DNA of 62,399 bases, taken from NCBI GenBank assembly GCA_020721865.1, contig DYLW01000013.1:1-62399 (forward strand), written 5' to 3'. A program made the translations under genes and the position numbers. The DNA comes from Leptospira biflexa (GTDB lineage: Bacteria > Spirochaetota > Leptospiria > Turneriellales > DYLW01). Shown here in pieces: positions 25,301 to 34,200 of the stretch. The first letter of the stretch is position 1, and every line of letters begins with the position of its first letter. The notes below the pieces were generated by a model. The model was not told the origin of the DNA. It did no database searches and saw nothing but the letters and a program-made list of their open reading frames with translations.

Positions 25301-28192
25301 GGGATCCGGCGGAGAGAGGGATACATTCCAGCTTGCCGCCGGGCTTTCCTGTCCCATGGAAAAATGGGGACCGGCGTCCGCATAATTGTGATTATCCGCC
25401 CGGAATAGAACGGGGAACGTGTGCAGAGGATCGTTGGTGGAACGGTAGTATTTCAAATCCATTTGGATTTCCAGCGTTTTTCCTTGTTGCAGATAACTGC
25501 CTGCGGGGAGATCAAACTGCATCACTTTCCAGTTATGGCCACCGAAACTTTCCTCCGTGGGGCCAGTAATGGTGGGAGAAATGGCCGTCCCATCAATTGT
25601 AATGTTATGAAAAGTTGCTCCCGTGATGGGCTCCGGATTGAGTCTTTCCCTCAAAGCATCCGCATCCCCGCCGGAATAGGTATCATCCGCTGCACAGTCT
25701 CCTTCATGAGGATCTCCGGAGGGACAGTTGTATACTTCAAAAGGAATCAGAATCTGCACCCTCTCAATAATGTTGGATGCCCCTCCCTGGTTTTTTATGC
25801 GGTACACCCCCTGGGGACTATTATGGTCAGTTCCGTTGGTGATGGTGGGGAAACTACTGTCTACGTTATTCGTGACCAGATTGGGATATGCCCAGCCGAT
25901 GGCATCCGGCGGTAATGCCCTTACAATGGTCTGCAGATTGGCAGCCACCGCATTGTACGCAGCCACATTCTGCTGGGTGGCGTCATCCAGAAAGCCGGGG
26001 GAATCCACATGGGCAGCCCATTGGGCGGTGATCTGGGTGTTCGCAGTGAAAAGCGGGGCTTTCTTGAAGAAAAAGGTGATCCTTTCAAAACCGCTTTTCC
26101 CCGGGATTTTGTATGTGGTGCCATAGCGAACCACCAGACGCCGGGGGGTTTCATTGGGATAATAGCAGAAATAATTCGTACAACCCGATGGATCCAGCAC
26201 ATTGGGGTCGCCGTTTCCATCGTCCGCGATGGTCTGGTATGCTGTGATGCCTTCCACTGCGTTGTCAATCTTCAGGGAGTCCACCATGGCAATATCTTCT
26301 GTGCCGTCGTTCAGGGCAAACTCAAACGGGGTGTCCCCTTCCTGTGGAAGATCAATGATCAGCCGGGTGATATCCGCTCCGTTGGATGTAGCCGATGTGT
26401 AAATTTCCAGAGTGGCCAGAGGATCCTCTTCCCCATAGTAAAGGGGATCAGGGCTCATAGTCACCTTCATGGTCGCTGACGGAGCATCATAGGTTTTTAC
26501 CAGAAGAGCCTCGGAGGACGCCGGGGTGGCCTTCATCCGGTGGGTGGTGGCATAATACACGCCGTCAGAGGTGTCCAGAATCCTTTCCTGGGCCGTATTG
26601 GCAAATTTCTCATTGCCCACCCAGGCGGTAAATTCCTCTCCGGTGGCATTGGCAGCTCCGGTGTTCAGGGTGAAATACACCCGGATATTGGCCCCCGCAG
26701 TGGTGGAGCGGAAAATCTGATTATCCCCCCAAGAGGTCTTCCGCAACCGCAGGACAAGGGTATTTCCGGTATTGTCCGCCGCCTCCAGAGTGAACGCGGC
26801 CACATTATTTGTATTGGGATTGGTGGTGGCAAGGGCGGTGGAAGCATCCGCATTCTGAGCGGTCAGTTTCACCTCTCCGGAGCCGTTGCAGGTTTTTCCG
26901 CTATTGCTATTGCTGGGATCCAGACACACTTCTATGGTGTTGAACACCCAGTTGGAACCGGAAAAACCGGCGGGCTTCTGGATATAAATCTCCCCCACTC
27001 CGGCGTCATTCGCACGGATGGACGGATTAAGCTTCAGCCCAAACTGGATATTGTTGGTACTCGCTAATGCCCGGTTATTCGTGGGCAGCGTCATTTCCGC
27101 CGTGACGGCATCTGCCACCGGACGCACCAGATAGTGATCGTACGCACCCTCTGCATAATCCGTAGTAAATTGTCTTTCCTCCTGGCCCACCATCACCTTC
27201 ATATTCGTATTGAACGGCACCGCCCGGCTGGTCACTTCATACCAGGCATTGGAATACCCAGTGTAATCCACATTGATATATGTCCCTGTCCGCCCGTGCG
27301 GGTTTGGGTTCATGTATATTCGCACCGTGGTACCATCGTGGGTCATCCGGATCCCCACCTCCCGGTCATCCCGTTTGTCCGGAACCCCATCCCCATTGGC
27401 ATCCAGATTCTGTGTGGATTTATCAAAAGTGGTGGAAGTCGCCAGATTAATATCCTGTTCCCCGCCGTAGTAGTACTGCCACATGGCCTCATTGGATTGT
27501 TTATCAAAAAGGAAAATAAAATTATTAATCGTATCAAAGTCATAGTCCTGCCAATCGCTATATTCGTGGGTATGAGAATCAGTAAAAGTGCAATCTGTTC
27601 CATCGGGTCTTTGGGTAAAACTGGTGCAACCACTGGTTGCCGCATTCGGAAGCATTTCTGATATGGATCCGGTGGATGATTCAATCAGCCAGATATTGTT
27701 TGTGTTTTGTGAATAGATGCTACTTCCACCCAAGCGTCCGTAATACCGGATTATCTGGAAACCAAAGGGCTGGCTTTCTGACGCAGAGTATTTTCGCTCA
27801 AAGCGGGCCACTCTTCCTGTCCATAAATTGTACGCCAGATCCCCATCATTCGGCCATCCGGCAACATAAAGGTAGGTGTCATTGGATATGGCATGGCTAT
27901 CCAGATTGCCGGTGGCAAAACGTATGTTGTCTCTGGCACTCCCATCTCCACCGCCATACCCATAAGTAAACCCACCTCTCTCCACATAGGCAAATTTATC
28001 CCTGCCCACCGGGAAATCCATGCACCACTGGTCAGTGGATACACTGGAAGAACAGGTATAATTTGTCCCGTTAAAGTCATCATGGTAATAATCCAGAGCC
28101 AGGGCCGGGGATGCCAGAGCCGTCAGAAAGAGGATTTGTATTACTGGTTTCATTAAATTTTTCATTATTCTTTTCATGTTCTTACCTCTCAT
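19304..28192 (-). CDS. Giant exported repeat protein 1 with FlgD-Ig-like C-terminus
   Basis: 2,962 residues. A signal peptide (about 1-33, VIQILFLTALASPALA) leads to a globular N-domain of about 330 residues (DYYHDDFNG start; LWTGRVARFERK; QPFGFQIIRYYG), possibly lectin-like. About ten diverged repeats of 150-200 residues follow, each with a linker rich in P/D, a strand of the type KLVNTGG..INQTVIHYP, and an end of the type ..AGLGSGAIPS..IITFTV. Near the C-terminus come a carboxypeptidase-regulatory-like segment (GRIIGQIAPKYQ; IFDRLADGNYVVKV), an ISANGWGESSLSIFYWE block, then a FlgD-Ig-like domain (PRVFTPGR; VYWDGRDDYGNYVRGGVYMYSIRAG; RGTVVVVR). Cell-surface or secreted by inference. Tandem paralogue of the upstream gene. 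Confidence 0.85.
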   Translation of the reverse strand: MRGKNMKRIMKNLMKPVIQILFLTALASPALALDYYHDDFNGTNYTCSSSVSTDQWCMDFPVGRDKFAYVERGGFTYGYGGGDGSARDNIRFATGNLDSHAISNDTYLYVAGWPNDGDLAYNLWTGRVARFERKYSASESQPFGFQIIRYYGRLGGSSIYSQNTNNIWLIESSTGSISEMLPNAATSGCTSFTQRPDGTDCTFTDSHTHEYSDWQDYDFDTINNFIFLFDKQSNEAMWQYYYGGEQDINLATSTTFDKSTQNLDANGDGVPDKRDDREVGIRMTHDGTTVRIYMNPNPHGRTGTYINVDYTGYSNAWYEVTSRAVPFNTNMKVMVGQEERQFTTDYAEGAYDHYLVRPVADAVTAEMTLPTNNRALASTNNIQFGLKLNPSIRANDAGVGEIYIQKPAGFSGSNWVFNTIEVCLDPSNSNSGKTCNGSGEVKLTAQNADASTALATTNPNTNNVAAFTLEAADNTGNTLVLRLRKTSWGDNQIFRSTTAGANIRVYFTLNTGAANATGEEFTAWVGNEKFANTAQERILDTSDGVYYATTHRMKATPASSEALLVKTYDAPSATMKVTMSPDPLYYGEEDPLATLEIYTSATSNGADITRLIIDLPQEGDTPFEFALNDGTEDIAMVDSLKIDNAVEGITAYQTIADDGNGDPNVLDPSGCTNYFCYYPNETPRRLVVRYGTTYKIPGKSGFERITFFFKKAPLFTANTQITAQWAAHVDSPGFLDDATQQNVAAYNAVAANLQTIVRALPPDAIGWAYPNLVTNNVDSSFPTITNGTDHNSPQGVYRIKNQGGASNIIERVQILIPFEVYNCPSGDPHEGDCAADDTYSGGDADALRERLNPEPITGATFHNITIDGTAISPTITGPTEESFGGHNWKVMQFDLPAGSYLQQGKTLEIQMDLKYYRSTNDPLHTFPVLFRADNHNYADAGPHFSMGQESPAASWNVSLSPPDPRGEAFVYRSIEANSPAEVYTNEVTQGTTELKMKLVNTGGKSNNINQTVIHYPAFLSITGISTQRYVSGVASGSAYTTATIDDVAKTVTINYAGLGSGAIPSNQDTGSPYEIITFTVSQDASLTNPGGADGKCSVLDTNADGIFETINPSACDGNDGDTTKRSGTFYVKLENASGTLSYAKASTAKTLDMELQFPDPTGVSFFTGPKTATENYDVDATEPSTTAVLYVKNTATLTENNLYKYDVVFPAGMVSAAPTINSIQRDTNGTITSMAGKYTSSWNAGNRTFTIQYSALADSLPKSGAASDGTSVVDVVNFTFTDSVTDFGTQSIVVNLYNEANDLSTGKYAPSTKYYGSGDTDDAYNDTDNQTNQLVYKKPPPEMGATMEPKVVYRTTGTDTVQSKLFLKNAATGGGSNYVTEVKLQVPSGVSVADGAVTVTPAATVTCILNADNSASAFPCTGADGEALRMVWTAPGLAPAATASALISWTHSINTDTTRVWNATFYNGDGNGYGNKEAIPSSLLTTEFLTRPSMKVEVIEKPTDPSNPASRINNQSIRSTVTDYHRFKMTINANSGSAKIHRLKITPPAEFDLSSFQSVDALPAGTTMTVSGSDILVNFSLGKLATSQANLEFRLKETRSFNVPGTHSNAENLTWNVYTDYWSDLFTNATYSHTNLPGPLFTGKLTADSNDDLEHYHSIVDYVTAVAENPVTGTGEAGLAWNILSLANPEALHIMYVYPQSVNKISAGNPDYPWEQVILVENRAEQYNDLRVVEITPPALVKCVAEDNGSSCTATAIPFSRFRLYSIPSANAPESTAGGTLLTRSTDSCATGDYTIVDTGDGGDYDLPHKLRITLCESARLTPVNVGSKKLALHFDAAHDETTLAFHAWTFKAGNFNDTTVVSPDAALLSSSSKTTQTEVVTPTYKSNFVVDNRLIKAESSSNTFTFTVANQSTDADDKITKVRIAFPGYFDLSGLSAANVSSTRGAFELTKSGVYNAASTNADKCDAGTAIHYDTTDISADDLNSNEPDSFNRCNYLQLSYATPIAKDQSDTITVTLPDKFFDAGSVAADLAMANRRDLRENIARSGTPVEISGDSIGNDNGTCEAGEKCLGGKISFKASALYETSGGGYAFIKSFPEESNLIEIAQSDPSAIAYITEPQMVMEDEVDGTTGAPRTHTLRIRVENTASSTTQPGNVIYRLKIKIPDDTMNIQAGVKFDSDNAGWDTPDGLTVTKNATVTQRQNTDGNGGNDGGVYTIDYEAKNGLRPGESDTIQFRIEESSSTSGNIDLVVHADNHSGVLTTAGNENKADENKWVKADAVMTGQGIALNPGLDPSKTLRLTLLNADTDSIGYSQFFVDPDLYDVSSENDIAKLAQYTDSHYVVSLLGNKAQITYLLQNGSQNYKISHAYIYLSEMDVSNHGAGAVHTLWNKILTSADKVTISSSKGGVITLPASISTATEDYSNLSVNLLDLYTQDGSYGADADGADGTHFETLRIPVDYSGLTGGGLAIGEIDKITITFTLPENLDDNLQAEDTQTYTYDAKGEIIGGNTTPATFLNGNYYLKLSSRVKKVGVGGDPKSTIENGNPVYQYFRKPTYGRIIGQIAPKYQDTNAGMKSVLSSLQFTLYQSNGTTRAVDVSNATVPVSVYKKNGEGEYPTYIFDRLADGNYVVKVNSSSSLLESVDYLLKNADVEQKKTWSTFTVTKGVITRPENEVPGPYQVKYKKLDRDAVATQEVYNMSDFKSRLILPPGALDNSPRINIRMEETASQVYGILADIGSQQSDYGSYSVSNRGGHYVFNVITEMEKSGSYTPVVENQLKSDATLILGYSDADISANGWGESSLSIFYWEYTRKKWMKVGGTVNPSDNTVTANITYLHRTYTILSKSADAPIDNVEVFPRVFTPGRTDSYYVNGKDYAEGYKTFANMKLTFDLDASAKKYEVAIYTMDGKRVRYWVKDNTYNQGSVYWDGRDDYGNYVRGGVYMYSIRAGSNRYRGTVVVVR

Positions 28193-28203
28193 GTTCTTAC
28201 CTC
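28174..28203 (-). repeat. 15-bp perfect tandem duplication carrying ribosome-binding site and start codon
   Basis: On the minus strand GAGGTAAGAACATGA occurs twice in direct succession. Each copy holds a GAGG ribosome-binding site and an ATG. The first copy also contains the TAA stop of the upstream giant gene. The downstream giant therefore has two equivalent in-frame starts, at 28192 (MRGKNMKRI) and 28177 (MKRIMKN). Unit 1 is 28189-28203 and unit 2 is 28174-28188. Confidence 0.92.
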
Positions 28204-31200
28204 GCCACCACTATGGTTCCCCGGTATCTCTCTTTCCCGGCCTCAATGGAATAGATATACAGTCCGCCGTGCACCAGTTTCCCTTGGGTATCATAGCCAT
28301 CCCAGAAAATCTGCCCGCTCTGGAATTCTCCGGATTTTTCAAATTCGGCCACTTTTTTGCCACTCATATCAAAAATAGCCACCTTAAATTTGGGATAACT
28401 CTGATCCAGACTGAACTGGAGAGCCATACGGTTAAAATAGCGGCTGCCCCGTCCCGGTGTGAACACACGCGGGTTGATCACCACATCGCTGATGGCACCG
28501 CCTCCGGGGGAGGAGCCATAGACCCCGTAATAGCGGGTGAGGGTGGAGATGCCCACTTTAATGGAATTGGTATCCGGATTGGCTTTGCCACCTAATTTCA
28601 CCCAGTAGTTCCGGTATGGATCAAAGGAGAAGACCGCAAGCTGGCTCTCTGACCACCCATTGGCCGCGATGTCCGCTTCATCATACCACAGCTCCAGTGT
28701 GGATTCCACGGAGGTCTCATTGATGCCTTTATCATTTTCCCGGTGGAACAGGTCGATGTTTTCCAGCACCGTTCCGGCGGAATTATACAGATTCAGAATA
28801 TATACCGGGGCCAGATTGATGGAGGCCGGGGAGGCAATTTTCTCTTTTCCGGATGCCAGAGCACTTTCTATCTCATAGCGTTTGGCGTCGGAGCCAGACC
28901 GCAGATCGCCAATATTGGTGCAACTGGCACGGACGGTGAAGGTTTCATTCACTCCATCCGGGGGGACAGTCACCCGTGCACAGATGGACGCCCCATCCCG
29001 TGCCACGGCAATATTATCCTCCGTTCCACCCACCGTAAACGGGGCTTCCTTGAGAACGTATGGCTCCACGAGGGTTCCGATGTCCAGCTTTTTCCCCCTC
29101 TGGAGGCGGACAGGTACCCGCAACGCGGAGTATTTGGGGGCGGTAAAACTCAGGATCACATCCCTTGTGGCCGTACAGGTGGCCTCATTGTTATAGTCCG
29201 TGCACAGAGGAATCACCCCGGCGGAAATCCCAGAGACGGTGTTGTCATTGTCCCAAGTTCCGGAAAACTCAAATGCCCCGGTTCCAGCCACCGTGGTAAT
29301 ACCGATGGGAGAATTGCCATAATCCATGAGGGGATTTCCGGCAGAATCCAGCACACTCACGCTCACCTCCAGAGGCTCTTCTTTGGGGTTTTTAAACGGA
29401 GTGACGATTCCTTTCACATAGCCATAGGGGGCTTTTGCTATCCGGAAGTCCTGGGTTTCTCCGCTGGCGGCGGTGAAGATGGAGCGATAGCATTTTTCCG
29501 TGCCGTCCTTGAGATCATTCTTCAGGTTGTCGTTGTTTGTATTGGGACACGAAGACAAATCGTCCGTGGTATTGAAATAGCGGGTTTCCATGGTGAGGGT
29601 GGTTTCATTGGCATCGGTGAGAGTGCCTGTCAGAGGGATGGTCAGAATATCCGTTTCCCCGGCTGCAAGCCCTCCGCCGGCAAGACTGGAATAATCTACC
29701 AGCAGAATGGGGTCAGTGGCATCCAGAGACACCGCTCCACCTTTTGCGGAGACGACCGTTGTCTGAGTCACTATCGGAGATGCCCCACCAAATAAATGGT
29801 GCGGCACGCGGATGGCCACCGCTTTGGTGGGGGCTCCCTTGGGACGGATGCGGTATTTGAGAGTATGGGCGATGGTGGCTGTCCCGGAGACTTTGGTCAG
29901 ATGGAACAGATTCTTTCCTTCAGAAATATCGGAATACATCACGCCTTCCGGGTAGATAAAGTCATGCAACAGTGTCTGGCCGGAGGGAGGAGTCAGAACC
30001 TTCACGTTGGCATTGGAACTGTTATACATCACGTCGTCCGCTGTTCCCGTGGAAACAGCCTCGCTGTTCGTGACCATCACTTCATAAGCCTGGGCATTTT
30101 CCGGGGGATTCAGCAGCTTATAATCCACGGGGATGGAGAGCATGAGTCTTTGCTGGCCTTGAAATTTATCGTTGTTATATTTAATGGTGATGATTTTATT
30201 TCCCTCCGCATCATCGACTGCCGTCAGGGTGGCATCGGCGGTGCTGATCAAACCACTGGCCGTGGTATGCAACCCGCCATCACAACCACCCGCAGTCTGA
30301 TTAAAAGAAGTCGTATAAACAGACGCATCAGAATTAATACAGTGATTATCTTTGAAATAATCTTCATTGTTCCCCGGTGGTTCCAAAACCCCTCCCGTAG
30401 TAGAGTCTTTTTTCGGAATCTTGATCTTCACGCCCCGTATGTCATTCTGTGTGGAGCCGGGGTTATTGATTACAATTCGGATTTTTCGCCGTTTATTCAA
30501 GTCTGTATGCCAACCGTTAGCACTCAGGGCATGGATGGTGGGATCGCTGTTATTGAAACCTGTGAAATTTACCCCACCGGTTGTCTTCAGTTGCAGATCC
30601 CCGGAATAGATATACGCTTCCCCCGCGGGGGCGGGACGCTTCATGGAGATATAATCACTTTTTCCGGAAAGGATGCTCGCCACATAGGGACCGGAGGTAT
30701 AGCGGGTGTTGTAGTTTACCTCCACCACAAATTTATCCCCGGCAGCGGCAGGGTTGGGATAGAGATCCGCACTTCCGGCGGCGATTCCTGTCCCCAGATC
30801 CGTGAATTTAAAGGTGACATAGTCATTGGCCTGTCCGGAAGGGAAAATCCGCCCATCGTCCGTGGGATTGGCACTGTCCCGGCAGAGCTCCACCTGCACA
30901 ATCTGAAGGGTGGTATTAACCTGGGTGGCTTCGGCATCGTCCGTGCAACCGGAAAGGCAGTGGAAATACTTCTGGTTATTCGTGCTGTCCGGACAGGATG
31001 TGGCGTTTTTATAGGTGAAATCCGTTCCGCCGGGATTGTGTCCCACCAGAGACAGCTTGCCGGATGTGGATGTGAACACATTCGCCGGTACCGTTATCTT
31101 TACTTTCTCTACCAGAGAGCCCTCATGTCCGGTATTTCTCACGATCACATTGGCTTTATGGGTGGTCTCCGTGTTGTAGAGCATATTCATATTTCCGTTT

Positions 31201-34200
31201 TCCCCGGCGTTCACATCCCCTTTCTCCACATAGAACTCGGAGGCGGTACCGGGCTGGTAATAGTGTAATGTGAGGGCACGGTTGGTGTTCGCGGAACTTT
31301 CCGCAACTGGAGAAGTGGCCACCGCCAGATTTTCCACTCCGTTTACGTCATTGGTGACGCTCACCGCAAAGAGAGCGGAAGGCGAGCCCGGCAGAGTGCC
31401 CACCCGGGTCATCGCAAAGTTGATTTTCAAGAGGTCATCTTTGGTAAATACACCATCCGTAAACTGGATGACCAGAGTATTGTTATCGGGGTCGTTATTC
31501 ACAATGGTGTAATCAGTACCTCCACCGGTCAGGAGGGAATTAGCTCCCTCCGGATCTTTTCTGATGGAAACTCCGGAATCATCCTCAATGGTGGAAATCA
31601 GGGCTGCCGGAGCAGTAATTTTTACATAGCGGATATTATTGGATACAATATCCGTGGTGTTCTGCACATATACGCTGAATTCACCATCATCGATGGTGGT
31701 ATCCGCCAAATCTCCCCAGGACGGGAAATCCTCTCCCAGGTGGTTGTATTTATTATCAAAACGAGTGGTGTTATTGGAAATATAGGCTGTGGCACTCATG
31801 GGAGGACGGATGAACTCCGTGGCTATGGATGTACCGGTAAACACATTGGCACTGGCATTTACCCAGTCGCCACCGTCGGGGGAATCTTTGTCGTAATCCG
31901 TATCCGCCAGGGCGTTCGTGGAACCATCGTCGTAATATACCCGCACATTCCAGTCATAACTGGCGATGTCAAAATTCGCCGGGGTTGCTTCTTTCTTGAA
32001 CTGGAAGGTCACATCATCCAGACTGCCGGCAGCGATGGAGCTGGACGATCCCTCATAATTTAGCACGATGGGATCGCCACAGTTTGCAGGAGTGGCCACC
32101 GCTCCGATGACACTGGACTGGATGGTCCCGTTCACAATACAAAACGAATTCGGCACCAGAATCTTTGCCCGGCGGATGGTCTTCCCCGTGCCGGCAGCAT
32201 TCTCATTCTGGATACGATAGGTGACCGTGGGGGTCTGGTTGATGTTATACAGTTTCACCGGATTCCCGGGCGAAGTGGTGTTTTTATCTTCAGAGGAGGA
32301 AAGCTGGACTTTGGGCATTTTCACCACATACAGATGGCGGGTGTTGCCGCTTCCTCCCAGTGTACCGGGATCATAGACCACCGTCTCTCCCGCATCGGAG
32401 TCATTTTCCGCATATACGATAAATTCATAGTCCTTTTCCGTGGAGATATCATTGGACAGTGTAAAATTGATGGTGTCTGTCCCCGTGGCTGCCAGATTCC
32501 CCGCCCCATAATCCACAATGATACACTTGGCATAGTCCGCGTGGTGTGCGGTCACATTGGCATGGCAGTCACCCACGGAAGCCGTGGCTCCACTGGTGGC
32601 GGAAACACCGGATATTTTCCCGTTCAGCTCGGAGGGGATGCCAATCTGGACGGCGTAGATGGCATTATTGCCCAAACCTTCGTTTTTAATACTATACTTC
32701 ATGGGATGAGCCACGGCAGAGCTCTGCGTGAGGGCAAAGGAACGCACCAGATATCCGGAGACGTATGCCTTGGGCCGGGCAATAGAAACTTCCACCGAAC
32801 CGGTGGAAGCAGCCCACTGGGCAGCAGTGGCCGCCTCAATATGGGCGTATGTGGCCTGGGTATCACTGGGATAGAATGTGCTATTCTCCACTCCCAGCTC
32901 ATTCTGTGCCCGTGCCCGCAACCCAATGGCCGTGCCTCCGGCAATAGCCTGATAATGCCCCATCTTAAACTGGATATACGTATCATCCGTTGCCGATGGA
33001 TCAATCCCGCCCGATGCGTGACCAGTAAAGTCGCAGTCGACGTATTTGGCTCCCCCCGCATCACTGCGGGAATAGGTGGCGTCTGCGTTACAGGAAATCC
33101 CGCCCGTGGTACCGCTGATAGCACCCGTCACCGTTGTAAATGCATGGGAAGCGTCCCCGGCAATCCCGCCTGCCCCGCTGGTCAGGGCTCCCGCCCCGGC
33201 GGTATCCCAGGCAGCTTCGGAGCCGTTCCGCAGATAAATACGGACTTTCTGGAGCTTAGTGCCGGGCAACCCCAGGTTTTTCAGATAATAGCGGATGGTA
33301 TTTTCTTTGCTTCCGTTGTCCCATGCCACGTTGATGTCCAGCTTGAGGGGGTCGCTTTCATTGTCATCGGCATCGGCAAGAGTATCGGGCTTATGGATCA
33401 CTTTAGCATAACCCACGGCGGTCAGGGGTTGGTTCACGAACGCAATGTCATTGGCACCGGAGATCTTCTCCACGGTTGCCATGCGGTTTTCTGGGGCGGG
33501 AGTCCCGGAATTGGATACCGTGGAAGTAAACGAGACTGTCCCTTTCGCAGAATTGCCTTCATCGGCGGTGAACACAATCTCATCGTTTTCCCCCGGAGCC
33601 AGGAAGGGGGAGGCGTAGGTGACTGTCACCACATTTCCCGCCAGCGTGACTGTCCCCCCTTTGATGGACTGGAGATTGGCAATACTGGAGAAGGTGGCCG
33701 GCACCGTAATTGTTACTTCCTTGATGACGTTTTCCACATTCGTGGGGTCTTCCACGGTGGAGGGGTTATATATAAGGTAGGAAAATTTCACGTTGTTGTT
33801 GCAACTGGTCACGTATAATTCCCTTGTATTCGATGGGGTGGCCACATAGTTGCTGCTGCATCCCGCCCCGGCATTGGTATAGGAGAACGTGGGGTGGCGG
33901 GTGATCTCGCTTTTGGCACGGGCGGCGGGGGAAACCCAGGTGAGAGCCAGAAGGCCGGAGCCATCCTTGGTGTATGCGTTATCCTGCAGAGCGTCTCCGT
34001 TTCCGTTGTCCACATAGCCATTAAACGTGAGTTCCTGGTTTGCACTCAGACTGGGGATATTATCCTCAATGGTAAACTGGATCTGGGCAATGTTATTGTC
34101 CCCTCCCAGAAGCCCCAGAAGGTTATTTCCACTCTGGCCGGACACATCATTCAACTGCACCACATAGCATTTGTCCACATTGGTAATGTTTCCACAATCG

